Positions 1 through 10,484 of a DNA stretch of 64,000 bases are shown piece after piece. The stretch covers positions 18,571,501-18,635,500 of the forward strand of contig NC_088331.1 in the NCBI RefSeq assembly GCF_036884655.1. Direction: 5' to 3'. A program made the position numbers and the translations under genes. How positions within the stretch are numbered: the first letter of the stretch is position 1; each line of letters starts with the position of its first letter. Below the pieces are notes generated by a model that was given only the letters and a program-made list of their open reading frames with translations, was not told the origin of the DNA and searched no databases. This DNA comes from Musa acuminata AAA Group (Eukaryota; Streptophyta; Magnoliopsida; Zingiberales; Musaceae).

Positions 1-607
1 TACCTGTTCATATGATGGATACAGTTGGTCGCATAGTTACTCGTGTGGAGACACTAAGGATACAATACATGTGCTCATTGGGGAATGAGTTCACTGATTG
101 ATCCGCTTATGGAATACTGGATGGTTGATTATGTCTTATTGTCAGACAACGATTCCGTAGTCCCAATGGTGTATCTGGTCCTTAGGCTAAGAGACCAAGG
201 ATGTCTTGTATGAGTACTCCATTTTTTTATACCAGACTTATAGGTCTGGAGGTTCCAAATCTAGCACAACTGATAATCGGGAGTGGTAGCCAACCACATG
301 AGGACTATTGAGTGTCGATAGATGATTATCCACTCTCAGTATCATGAGAGGAATATCACATGTGTTCTTGCTCAGACAAATCTCTGGCCATAGTCATTTG
401 GATTGAGAGAGATATAGTTCTCCGGGAGAATCCGATTAGAGCCAGACTCACGCAGAAATTGTATGGGTCTAACAGCATCATGCTCGGTATACAGTCTTTG
501 TGATATTAGTTGGATGAGGGACTATAGGTACATGGTAACTGAGGATAGACTGGTCCAATGGATTGGATTCCCCTATATCATCTGGAGATTGTGGCGTAGT
601 GGCCTAG
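1..607 (+). repeat. Family A LTR, left part (interrupted)
   Basis: Aligns along its length to 26944-27553 in the intact LTR A2. It is cut at 607 by TR-GAG1 and continues at 8517. The last five bases (603-607, CCTAG) are the target duplication. No gene lies here; the open frames are short and not conserved between copies. Confidence 0.9.
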
Positions 608-1449
608 TGTTGAATCTCGTATTTTGATGATGAAACTACTTGATATATGTTTATGATTTAATCTGCGTTTTGAGTGACGCAGGATGCTTCGATCAGGATG
701 AGACAATTAAAGCAGGAAAATCATATTGTGCCGAAGGAACATGTCAGAAGATTGGACGTCGGGCCAGTGGATCGGTCGACGTATCGACAGAAGGCTTCGG
801 GCCGTGGACTCGGGCATCGGGCCAAGAAGAGCGGGTATTGTGCCAAGGATATCGGAGTTGCGGAGTCAACTGGCCGATTGGGCAATAGGCTGCACGAGAG
901 GACGATGCGCCGAAGAATCGGACGAAGCGTCGAGGGACCAATGACATGTCGGACAACTTGGTTAATTGCTTAGGATTAATTGTCTCGATTGAAGTTTTGT
1001 TTTAATTGTGCAGGATTAACTATGATAACGATGAAGACATAAAGCGAAACAAAGTGTCGGAGTCAAGCGCGAAGGATTTGTTGCGAGTTCGAGAGTTCGA
1101 CGGAAGTCCGAAGATTTGTTGGGAGTTCGCGGAGCTCGCCGAGAAAGATCGGAGCTTGCCGAAGAAGCTCGTTGGAACTCGCTAAGAACAAATCGTGAAG
1201 TCTAGGAGCTTGCCGGGAGTCCGCAGAATGGTTTCCGAGAGTTCATCGGAAGACCGCCGGAAGTTTGCCGGAAGCTCGCTAGAAGAAGTCTTGACTTGCG
1301 GACTTTGTAATAGCTTAGAAAATGTCTTTAAATTCATAGTTAGCATGTTAATTAGGGTTAGGATTAGGTGTTAATCCTATAACCCAAGTAGGGGCCAATT
1401 AGGCCCAAGTTCGGACTGGTTTGGACCAAGTTTGGAGCCAAACCAAGTG

Positions 1450-2010
1450 AGCTGGAATAGTGAAGAGGTGCCACCGCCAGGGTTGGAGGTAGCACCGCCC
1501 AGGCTATGTCTTCCTGCGAGGTTGGGAGGTGCAACCGCCCCAGCCAGGAGGTGCAACCGCCAGGGGTGCGAGGCTGGGAGGTGCAACCGCCCCAGCCAAG
1601 AGGTAGCACCGCCAGAGCTCAAGTTTCGAGCTCTGCCAGGCGATGCAACCACCGAGCTCAGTCTTCGAGCTCTGGCAGAGAGGTGCATCAGCCTGAGCTC
1701 AGTCTCGAGCTCTGCCAGGTGATGCAACCACCAAGCTCAGTCTTCGAGCTCTGGCAGAGAGGTGCATCAGCCTGAGCTCAGTTTCGAGCTCTGCCAGGTG
1801 ATGCAACCACCGAGCTCAGATTTCGAGCTCTGCCAGGTGATGCATCCACCGAGCTCAGTCTTCGAGCTCTGCCAGGTGATGCAACCATCGAGCTCAGTTT
1901 TCGAGCTCTGGCAGAGAGGAGCAATCGCCTGAGCTCAGTCTTCAAGCTCTGCCAGGCGGTGCCACCTCTCCAGTCAAGAGGTGCAACCGCCTGATCCCAG
2001 AATTCTGGGA
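1450..2010 (+). repeat. Imperfect tandem repeats with GAGCTC and GGTGCAACCGCC cores
   Basis: First come degenerate units built on GGAGGTGCAACCGCC (to about 1610). Then come units with paired GAGCTC hexamers followed alternately by GGTGATGCAACCACC or GAGAGGTGCATCAGCC. The block ends about 50 bp before the TATA box. The 3' LTR (6640-7240) has about one extra GC-rich unit, so copy number changes. Several overlapping frames stay open here because of the repeats; they are not genes. Confidence 0.85.
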
Positions 2011-2060
2011 TTTGATCGATTTGATCATTTTGAGCTCGAATTTTGAATTGGATTGGGGCC

Positions 2061-2068
2061 TATAAATA
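2061..2068 (+). promoter_or_regulatory. Putative TATA box of TR-GAG1 5' LTR
   Basis: TATAAATA follows a GC-rich repeat block and is followed by CCCCACCCATTCAGCACTG. The same box occurs in the 3' LTR at 7300-7307 and in TR-GAG2 at 47811-47818 and 53816-53823 (minus strand). Transcription would start about 25-35 bp downstream; the start is inferred. Confidence 0.75.
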
Positions 2069-2782
2069 CCCCACCCATTCAGCACTGAAAAGATACAGAC
2101 CTACACCGAAATCTTGATCTTTTCTGTGATTCTAAGAGCTCAAAAGTGTTGTAAATCCTTTAAGTCTCCTCCTTCTGTTCTTCAAGTTTTCAGTTGTAAA
2201 GTGAGGAGAGAAAGGTCTGTAAAGGTTGTCTCCTGAACCTGTCAAAAGGAGAGAAACTGTAAAAGGGCAATTAGCCTTCGCCCATTGAAGGAAGGCACCT
2301 AGTTGACGTCGGCAACCTCGTCGGTGGAGGGAGCCAAAAGTGGAGTAGGTCAAGGCTGACCGAACCACTCTAAATCTCTGGTTTGCGTTTATTTTCGAGC
2401 ACTTTATCATTACTGCAAACCTCCTCCATTGCTACTGCTCTCTGCGCTTTCACGAACAAGTTCTAAGTGCTGTTCTTCCGAATCTGCATTCAGACGTAAA
2501 TTCGTATTTTCATACATTACTGTTTACGTTTACATTTGATTCTGCAGAACTGTCTTCCGTGCTTTTACGAACGAGCTTCTTTGCAGTTTACACTTACATT
2601 TTGATCCTATTGATAACTGCAAACTTTCCTCTACGATTTTACGAACGAGTTTCAACATTTAGACGTAAAACTGCATTCAGACGTAAATCGGCTTTCCTCG
2701 CTCAATCATCAGATTTCAGTTCACGTTTACGTCTTGATTTCAACTGCATACTGCCTTCTGCGAGTATACAAACAAGTTTCAA

Positions 2783-3058
2783 AGTTTAGACGTAAATCTG
2801 CGTCTAGACGTAAAACTACGTTTAGACGTAAATCTGCGTTTAGACGTAAATCTGAGTTTAAGACGTAAATCTGAGTTTAGACGTAAATCTGCGTTTAGAC
2901 GTAAAACTGCGTTTAGACGTAAATCTGCGTTTAGACGTAAATCTGCGTTCAGACGTAAATCTGCGTTTAGACGTAAATCTGAGTTTAGACGTAAACTGCG
3001 CTTAGACGCAAAACTGCGCTTAGACGCAATCTGCGCTTAGACGCAAACTGCACTTAGA
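2783..3058 (+). repeat. 18 bp minisatellite, about 15 copies
   Basis: Tandem units of the form TTTAGACGTAAATCTGCG with small variants (ACTGCG, CTGAG, and TAGACGCAAACTGCGC near the end). The array lies downstream of the TATA box, so it would be transcribed in the leader. It has about 20 units in the 3' LTR and about 19 and 17 in the TR-GAG2 LTRs. Confidence 0.9.
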
Positions 3059-3192
3059 AACAAACTGAGAATTTGCTTTTGCATCATAATAGTTTTTGAA
3101 CGAACGCAGCTTTTGGTTTTTAATCGCTGTAAGATTTCCGCTGCACTAATTCACCCCCCCCCCCCCCTCTTAGTGCTCTCGATCCTAACAGT

Positions 3193-3203
3193 TGGTATCA
3201 GAG
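3193..3203 (+). other. Primer binding site of TR-GAG1
   Basis: TGGTATCAGAG lies two bases after the LTR end, complementary to the initiator tRNA-Met 3' end. The next base is T where TR-GAG2 and element G have C, so the primer match is one base weaker in this copy. Confidence 0.9.
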
Positions 3204-3240
3204 TGGGGTTTTTCAAATTTCGGATTTACACCCGAGAGAA

Positions 3241-4239
3241 ATGACTTTTCAAGAGGGCTGTTCGGTCTTTCGTCCACCGTTCTTTAACGGATTGGACTAC
3301 ACTTATTGGAAAACTCGAATGAGAGTTTTCTTAATTTCTCTAAATCTGGATTTATGGAATATCATTGAAAACGGTTTTCAACTTCCCTCCAAACCGATGA
3401 ACGAATGGTCGGTTTTGGAGAAGAAGAATTTTTCTTTAAACGCAAAGGCTATGAATGCCTTATTTTGCGCATTGGACAAAAATGAGTTCAATCGGATTTC
3501 TACGTGTGAAACGGCTTTCGATATTTGGCGCACTCTTGAAATCACGCACGAGGGAACTAGTAGAGTCAAAGACTCGAAAGTTAATATTCTACTGCTTGAT
3601 TTCGAGCTTTTTCATATGAAACCAAGCGAAACCGTTGTTGACATGTACACCCGTTTTACGGATGTCGTCAATGGTTTAAAATCACTTGGTAAAAGCTTTT
3701 CGGATTTTGAACTCGTTAACAAAGTTTTGCGCTCACTTTCTAAAACTTGGGATTCAAAAGTAACTGCTATTCAAGAATCGAAAAACTTGAACCATTTTCC
3801 ACTTGAAGAACTAATTGGTTCATTGATCACATATGAAATGACGTGCAATGCACGTGAAGAACTTGAGAACCACCTTCCAAAGAACAGGAAGGATTTGGAA
3901 CTCTGGACAAATGAATGCCACTTGAGCGATGACTCAAGTGATGAGGACAATGATGAACAAACCAACCTTCCAAAGAACAGGAAGGATTTGGGACATAGAA
4001 CATTTGAAGACCACTCGAGCATAAGCTCAAGTGATGGTGAACTTAAAATGAAACGAAAATTAAAAAGCAAAAAGAATGGAACTACTTGCTTTAAACGCAA
4101 GAAGAAGAACAAAAATTGGGATGAATCGAGCTCCTCCGAAGAAGAGAAAGTCAACAAAAGCAAGGCGGCAAACTACGCCTTAACAGCCTACAATGATGAG
4201 GTAATCGAAATCCCCCTAATTTACTTCAAAATTACATGA
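3241..4239 (+). CDS. gag: Intact copia Gag (capsid type) of TR-GAG1, 332 aa
   Basis: The only intact protein of this element. It should form the capsid of the virus-like particle in the cytoplasm. Residues about 12-30 hold the FNGxDYTYWKTRM motif of plant copia Gag; residues about 90-200 match the conserved UBN2-type capsid region (FDIWRTLE, MYTRFTDVVNGL, LEELIGSLITYEM). It aligns closely to the Gag of element G (45182 downwards). Unlike that Gag it has no CCHC zinc knuckle: after two LPKNRKDL repeats (about residues 216 and 247) it ends in an acidic Ser/Asp stretch, a Lys/Arg-rich stretch and another acidic stretch. The start follows the primer site by about 40 bp. TR-GAG2 encodes the same protein with two Lys/Glu differences near the C-terminus. 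Expression is not shown by sequence alone. Confidence 0.92.
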   Translation: MTFQEGCSVFRPPFFNGLDYTYWKTRMRVFLISLNLDLWNIIENGFQLPSKPMNEWSVLEKKNFSLNAKAMNALFCALDKNEFNRISTCETAFDIWRTLEITHEGTSRVKDSKVNILLLDFELFHMKPSETVVDMYTRFTDVVNGLKSLGKSFSDFELVNKVLRSLSKTWDSKVTAIQESKNLNHFPLEELIGSLITYEMTCNAREELENHLPKNRKDLELWTNECHLSDDSSDEDNDEQTNLPKNRKDLGHRTFEDHSSISSSDGELKMKRKLKSKKNGTTCFKRKKKNKNWDESSSSEEEKVNKSKAANYALTAYNDEVIEIPLIYFKIT

Positions 4240-5780
4240 TGCTTTTCATGATGCACTTTTCTTTTTCTTTAAATTTTGTTGAAAATTATATTTTTAATAA
4301 TTTAACAATGAAAATGCAAAAATATGATCATGCTTGTAATCTTGAAAATGATAATGAAAATTGCATGTCTTATGTTAATGCAAGATATAAATCTAATGAT
4401 TTTACACCTAGTGAGATTAATCTTATAGAAGCAAGAATGTATATTTTGATGATTTTCATATTGCTTTTCAATGACGATACATGGCTTTTGTCTGGAAGGC
4501 TTGATATTTTTCATTGTCTTTGTTTATTAAATATAATGTATGGTTTTGACATAAAAATAAAGATTTGAGCATGCTATTATAAAGTCAATCATAAATTAAA
4601 ACTAAAGAAGTTTTAGGCATTTATAAGAATCATTCAAAATTATGTTCAATGAAACCTTGCTTAATGTTGCAATGAAAATATTAAAGTTATACTTGATGAA
4701 ATAGTAATAACGTTATTCATGTTATGAATCTTAAAAATGATAATATGCTTCATGTGATAATATGGATACATGAAACACTTATGATTTTCTGTGTATTCAT
4801 AAAATATTTATCTCATCATCCAATAACTCTTCTTGATATTCCTTATGAGATGAAATGAAATAATGCATGAAATACAAATGAGGAGTTAATAATCATGCAT
4901 AATAGGATGTAATGAATTCTAGATACCATCGTTTGAATATCTATGATCATGCTGCCAAAATGATATATCACGAATGCTTGAATATCATGTTTGATATGCT
5001 CATGATGATGATTGATTTTTCGGTATCATGCATAAATTTTTTGAAATGTAATGTTAATGAATCTGTGCATTGAAACTATAATGATGCACAAATAAAAATG
5101 ATTACTTACCTTTGTCATGATTTAGAAATTGATGTAAAGGGTTTTTCCCTTGTTGACAATGACAAAGGGGGAGATAGCTAGCTTGTACAAGTCAAGAAGA
5201 TGAAAAAACTTGATTGCTAGCTTGCCTATCTCAAGAGACAAAAATGCTAACTTGCACATCTAGCAAAACTTGACAAATTTGCATATATCAAGAAGCAAGA
5301 GTTGCTTTCTTGAACATCTCAAATTTGCTAGCTTGCATGATATAGAACTTGCTATCTTGAACATTACCAAAAGTGCTATCTTATATGTTATAAAACTTGA
5401 ATATCTAAAACTTGATAGCATGAATGTTCTAAGCATTATATAACACTTGCTAAATCTTCTAGCTCCAAGATTGCATGATGATAAAACTTGATATTATGAT
5501 TTTCATGCAATGAGTTGAACCAATATCACACATACTTGATTGTAGTACTTCTCCTTTTTGTTGATGACAAAGGGGGAGAAGTATGTTGATGACATGACAT
5601 GTGATGCATAAGTTTATGCATAAGTTCATGTTGACATATTGCAAGTATTCATGATGAATATTGCAATGACTTGAATTCAGTTTGAATTCAAGGTTCTATC
5701 AATATGGCATATTGATAGGGGGAGTTTGTTTAAACTCCGGGAGTTAAGTTTAACTCCGTCATCAAGTGGTTGTCATCATC
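4240..5780 (+). other. AT-rich non-coding interior of TR-GAG1
   Basis: No integrase, RT or envelope-like frame is visible. The first part is decayed gag: a frame just after the stop resembles the HDAFHD segment of related Gags. A 110-codon frame at 4236-4568 overlaps the gag stop but has no recognisable family. Compared with TR-GAG2 this copy lacks about 260 bp near 4700 and several hundred bp near 5440. Short motifs such as GCTAGCTTG and AACTTGCTA recur at 5170-5460. Confidence 0.8.
5161..5579 (+). other. Two extra polypurine tracts (Sirevirus multi-PPT)
   Basis: GACAAAGGGGGAGA occurs at 5161-5174 and again at 5566-5579, upstream of the tract at the LTR. Repeated polypurine tracts before the 3' LTR are a known feature of Sireviruses, which supports that origin. 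TR-GAG2 has three such extra copies. Confidence 0.8.
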
Positions 5781-5794
5781 AAAAAGGGGGAGAT
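5781..5794 (+). other. Polypurine tract of TR-GAG1
   Basis: AAAAAGGGGGAGAT directly precedes the 3' LTR and would prime plus-strand DNA synthesis. Confidence 0.9.
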
Positions 5795-8516
5795 TGTTGA
5801 ATCTCGTATTTTGATGATGAAACTACTTGATATATGTTTATGATTTAATCTGCGTTTTGAGTGACGCAGGATGCTTCGATCAGGATGAGACAATTAAAGC
5901 AGGAAAATCATATTGTGCCGAAGGAACATGTCAGAAGATTGGACGTCGGGCCAGTGGATCGGTCGACGTATCGACAGAAGGCTTCGGGCCATGGACTCGG
6001 GCATCGGGCCAAGAAGAGCGGGTATTGTGCCAAGGATATCGGAGTTGCGGAGTCAACTGGCCGATTGGGCAATAGGCTGCACGAGAGGACGATGCGCCGA
6101 AGAATCGGACGAAGCGTCGAGGGACCAATGACATGTCGGACAACTTGGTTAATTGCTTAGGATTAATTGTCTCGATTGAAGTTTTGTTTTAATTGTGCAG
6201 GATTAACTATGATAACGATGAAGACATAAAGCGAAACAAAGTGTCGGAGTCAAGCGCGAAGGATTTGTTGCGAGTTCGAGAGTTCGACGGAAGTCCGAAG
6301 ATTCGTTGGGAGTTCGCGGAGCTCGCCGAGAAAGATCGGAGCTTGCCGAAGAAGCTCGTTGGAACTCGCTAAGAACAAATCGTGAAGTCTAGGAGCTTGC
6401 CGGGAGTCCGCAGAATGGTTTCCGAGAGTTCATCGGAAGACCGCCGGAAGTTTGCCGGAAGCTCGCTAGAAGAAGTCTTGACTTGCGGACTTTGTAATAG
6501 CTTAGAAAATGTCTTTAAATTCATAGTTAGCACGTTAATTAGGGTTAGGATTAGGTGTTAATCCTATAACCCAAGTAGGGGCCAATTAGGCCCAAGTTCG
6601 GACTGGTTTGGACCAAGTTTGGAGCCAAACCAAGTGAGCTGGAATAGTGAAGAGGTGCCACCGCCAGGGTTGGAGGTAGCACCGCCCAGGCTATGTCTTC
6701 CTGCGAGGTTGGGAGGTGCAACTGCCCCAGCCAGGAGGTGCAACCGCCAGGGCTGTGAGGTTGGGCGGTGCAACCGCCCCAGCCAAGAGGTGCAACCGCC
6801 AGGGGTGCGAGGCTGGGAGGTGCAACCGCCCCAGCCAAGAGGTAGCACCGCCAGAGCTCAAGTTTTGAGCTCTGCCAGGCGATGCAACCACCGAGCTCAG
6901 TCTTCGAGCTCTGGCAGAGAGGTGCATCAGCCTGAGCTCAGTCTCGAGCTCTGCCAGGTGATGCAACCACCAAGCTCAGTCTTCGAGCTCTGGCAGAGAG
7001 GTGCATCAGCCTGAGCTCAGTTTCGAGCTCTGCCAGGTGATGCAACCTCCGAGCTCAGATTTCGAGCTCTGCTAGGTGATGCATCCACCGAGCTCAGTCT
7101 TCGAGCTCTGCCAGGTGATGCAACCATCGAGCTCAGTCTTCGAGCTCTGGCAGAGAGGAGCAATCGCCTGAGCTCAGTCTTCGAGCTCTGCCAGGCGGTG
7201 CCACCTCTCCAGTCAAGAGGTGCAACCGCCTGATCCCAGAATTCTGGGATTTGATCGATTTGATCATTTTGAGCTCGAATTTTGAATTGGGTTGGGGCCT
7301 ATAAATACCCCACCCATTCAGCACTGAAAAGATACAGACCTACACCGAAATCTTGATCTTTTCTGTGATTCTAAGAGCTCAAAAGTGTTGTAAATCCTTT
7401 AAGTCTCCTCCTTCTGTTCTTCAAGTTTTCAGTTGTAAAGTGAGGAGAGAAAGGTCTGTAAAGGTTGTCTCCTGAACCTGTCAAAAGGAGAGAAACTGTA
7501 AAAGGGCAGTTAGCCTTCGCCCATTGAAGGAAGGCACCTAGTTGACGTCGGCAACCTCGTCGGTGGAGGGAGCCAAAAGTGGAGTAGGTCAAGGCTGACC
7601 GAACCACTCTAAATCTCTGGTTTGCGTTTATTTTCGAGCACTTTATCATTACTGCAAACCTCCTCCATTGCTACTGCTCTCTGCGCTTTCACGAACAAGT
7701 TCTAAGTGCTGTTCTTCCGAATCTGCATTCAGACGTAAATTCGTATTTTCATACATTACTGTTTACGTTTACATTTGATTCTGTAGAACTGTCTTCCGTG
7801 CTTTTACGAACGAGCTTCTTTGCAGTTTACACTTACATTTTGATCCTATTGATAACTGCAAACTTTCCTCTACGATTTTACGAACGAGTTTCAACATTTA
7901 GACGTAAAACTGCATTCAGACGTAAATCGGCTTTCCTCGCTCAATCATCAGATTTCAGTTCACGTTTACGTCTTGATTTCAACTGCATACTGCCTTCTGC
8001 GAGTATACAAACAAGTTTCAAAGTTTAGACGTAAATCTGCGTCTAGACGTAAAACTGCGTTTAGACGTAAATCTGCGTTTAGACGTAAATCTGAGTTTAA
8101 GACGTAAATCTGAGTTTAGACGTAAATCTGCGTTTAGACGTAAAACTGCGTTTAGACGTAAATCTGCATTTAGACGTAAATCTGCGTTCAGACGTAAATC
8201 TGCGTTCAGACGTAAATCTGCGTTTAGACGTAAATCTGAGTTTAGACGTAAATCTGCGTTTAGACGTAAATCTGCGTTTAGACATAAATCTGCGTTTAGA
8301 CGTAAAACTGCGTTTAGACGTAAATCTGAGTTTAGACGTAAACTGCGCTTAGACGCAATCTGCGCTTAGACGCAAACTGCACTTAGATACAAACTGAGAA
8401 TTTGCTTTTGCATCATAATAGTTTTTGAACGAACGCAGCTTTTGGTTTTTAATCGCTGTAAGATTTTCGCTGCACTAATTCACCCCCCCCCCCTCTTAGT
8501 GCTCTCGATCCTAACA
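5795..8516 (+). repeat. TR-GAG1 3' LTR
   Basis: Same order of blocks as the 5' LTR, with TATA box at 7300-7307, a longer GC-rich repeat block, a longer minisatellite (about 8023-8390) and an 11-base C-run (8483-8493). It ends CCTAACA at 8516, followed by the target duplication CCTAG. Confidence 0.95.
8023..8390 (+). repeat. 18 bp minisatellite, about 20 copies
   Basis: Same unit as at 2783-3058 with about five more copies. Because the unit length is a multiple of three, it keeps open frames of a six-residue repeat (8097-8285, minus strand), which are not genes. Confidence 0.9.
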
Positions 8517-9199
8517 CCTAGTGCGTTCGTAGTCGATGAGTCGAGTGAATTATTATGGAGATAATAATTAACTGAGCCAGAAGGAGTTCTGATAGGTATG
8601 ACTCATGGTCAGCTCGATATTAGGCCTAGAGGGTCACACACATATGGTAAGCGTTGCGATGAGTAGAGTTTCAGATATAAGATATCCACCAGAGCCCCTA
8701 TCTTATTGGATATTCAATAAGTCCCTAAATTATTGGATCCTATAGATGAGATCCAATAAGAGCCAATGAGAGATTATTGGATAGAGATCCACTAGGGTGG
8801 GATCCAATAGAGTTAAGTTGATAGGGGACCTCTATAAATAGGAAGGAACTAATGGTTCATAGGCTAGAGACTTTTTGGGTTACCTCTTATATTTTCCTCC
8901 CCTTCTCCTACTCAGATAGCAGGCTTAGAGTTTTGAGGAGTATCATCGTAACCCTATTGTGTGGATCACCATTAGAGAGGAGGACACTTGACCTCCTTCA
9001 CTCTCTCCTAGAGATTTGCAGTGATTTAGGGATATATGATCTCCCTATGTAACATAATATTTCATATACGTAGTTTTACGTTTCGCGGTTTTTGTGCACC
9101 AATCTTCGCATGACGATTAACACATCTTTGGGAAATTGGGGATTTTGTTTTTAATGTTCTTCCACTGTGCATGTGATGTCACCCCTAGATTTCTCAAAA
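8517..9199 (+). repeat. Family A LTR, right part
   Basis: Continues the LTR cut at 607 and aligns to 27554-28266. It has a TATA box (TATAAATA, 8833-8840). The 3' end reads CAAAA where LTR A2 ends CCCAACA, so the terminal CA is mutated. Confidence 0.85.
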
Positions 9200-9200
9200 G

Positions 9201-9213
9201 TGGTATCATAGCC
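9201..9213 (+). other. Primer binding site of family A, first unit
   Basis: TGGTATCATAGCC; one mismatch (T for G) to the TGGTATCAGAGCC of the second copy at 28268. Confidence 0.85.
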
Positions 9214-10484
9214 AAGTTGATCGTGTGATAGATTGGTTTTATACTTCGTGTGTTGTGTTTTAGAAGAGGTTTTTGATATTAAAATAGTTGACGCAAAAGC
9301 GAGAAAGGGCAACAACTGTTGTTGCCATTGCTGCCATCGTAGAGGTGGCCAAACGTTGCTTCTAGCGTTGGTCGTCTACTTACAAGCGGTTGGCTACCGG
9401 CGGCCTGCTATAGATAGGCCGCCTATAGTGGTGTCCGCGAGAGCAAGCGACGTTTACGAGCAGCTTGTCCGCAAGGGCACCTACCCGTAGGGGCGCCGAC
9501 CTACAAATGTGGTGCCGCTCGTAGGGAGGGGTGGCACCCCCTCCCCCAGCGTTGTGCCGCCGCTGGTAGGGTGGTGGCGGTTGCAACAAGCAAAGGCAAG
9601 GGAGAGTTTAGGGTTATTTTAGTAAAAGATAAATTTGCCCATGTAAATTTGAGAAATTTCAATTTTGTCCTTTTGTCTAAATTATCAAAATACCCCTCAT
9701 TATTCAAAAAATTCCCTACATATCCCTGATTTAAGAAAATATTAATTAATTAAAAAGTTTAATTAATTATTATTATTATCTAGTAGTCCGACATGATGAT
9801 GATATGTACATGTGATGTATGATGAAGATGGATGATCATGGATCGTGTGATGTGTGTGTACTTGTAATTATTATTATTAGGGCCTTCGAACCTCCATTTT
9901 ATTTCTTGTTTATTATCGAGCCAACATACATATGATTAAGTTGTAATCACACGAGGAGGCACAGTAGGAGTGTGGAAGCGATAGCGGGACCCACGAGATG
10001 AACGATTGCGATGTATAGAGATGCGTCGAGATGCCGACAAGGATGAGATAGACGATCACAGGGCATAGAGATGCACAGCTGCACATATAGATCTTGATGT
10101 GAGTGATTAGGCCCACTAGCTTGGGCCTGATCATATTAGGTTGTGGTCCATGATCATTTGGTGTGATTGCTCGTGTGATGTGTGATTAATTTTACACCTA
10201 TTAGATATGTATATATATTTGCATGTGATGTAGATATATATTAAATATGTATGTATGTGACATGTCATATTAGGATATCAAATCAAAATTTCCTCTATCG
10301 ATAATATTAAGTTGGTAAATGTAAGGCAATTAGATTGACCAACGTGGCCTTCCATTGTTATAGGTAGGGACCGATTCTCGATATAGGTTGAGTTGGTTGA
10401 GTCCCTCGAGCCTCATCTATATTGTGATTTGCTATCTTGGCTATGACATAGGAATGTCACCGATGACCTAAGGACATAGTATAC
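9214..10484 (+). other. Family A untranslated leader (interrupted by element C)
   Basis: Homologous to 28281-29740. It holds a GC-rich block (about 9340-9590) and then AT-rich DNA. The leader resumes at 25242 and reaches gag at 25462. Open frames are short and differ from those of the second copy, so I see no gene. The last five bases (10480-10484, TATAC) are the target duplication of element C. Confidence 0.8.

Larger units (their letters stand above)
608..3190 (+). repeat. TR-GAG1 5' LTR
   Basis: Begins TGTTGAATC and ends GATCCTAACA, next to the primer binding site. In order it holds a unique 5' part (608-1430), a GC-rich repeat block upstream of the promoter (about 1450-2010), a TATA box at 2061, about 500 bp of probable leader, an 18 bp minisatellite (about 2783-3058) and a C-run (3154-3167). 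The short open frames at 640-973 recur in all four LTRs of this family and are not considered genes. Confidence 0.95.
608..8516 (+). mobile_element. TR-GAG1: gag-only, Sirevirus-like LTR retrotransposon, complete
   Basis: A complete 7909 bp element with canonical ends TGTTGAATC and GATCCTAACA and a perfect 5 bp target duplication CCTAG (603-607 and 8517-8521). The two LTRs (2583 and 2722 bp) enclose 2604 bp holding a tRNA-Met primer site, one intact gag and a polypurine tract, with no protease, integrase or RT. This matches the TR-GAG type of non-autonomous plant LTR element. The gag resembles that of copia element G and the multiple polypurine tracts are a Sirevirus trait. I saw roughly a dozen LTR-LTR substitutions plus repeat-number changes, so the insertion is fairly young. 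It sits in the family A LTR. Confidence 0.95.

Noticed and set aside
640..973. 82- and 99-codon frames recurring in all four TR-GAG LTRs
   Set aside because: Recurrence only reflects LTR identity. Overlapping frames on both strands are equally open, and the position is upstream of the LTR promoter.
2132..2410. 92- to 110-codon frames in the LTR leader, repeated at 7371, 47468 and 53473
   Set aside because: They are LTR sequence on the antisense strand of the leader; identity follows from LTR copying.
3193..3203. tRNA gene fragment
   Set aside because: Only 11-14 nt complementary to the initiator tRNA-Met 3' end are present next to LTRs, which is the normal primer binding site.
4236..4568. 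110-codon frame overlapping the gag stop, also present in TR-GAG2
   Set aside because: No recognisable family, very AT-rich, and another frame of the same DNA resembles decayed gag. The six substitutions between copies over this region are what neutral DNA would show.
8097..8285. Six-residue repeat peptides over the 18 bp minisatellite (also 52969-53175)
   Set aside because: A period divisible by three keeps a frame open mechanically; there is no other coding evidence.
9233..9490. 85-codon frame in the family A leader (and 28212-28604 in the second copy)
   Set aside because: The frames differ in length and sequence between copies and pass through a GC-rich variable block; they look like chance openings in a leader.
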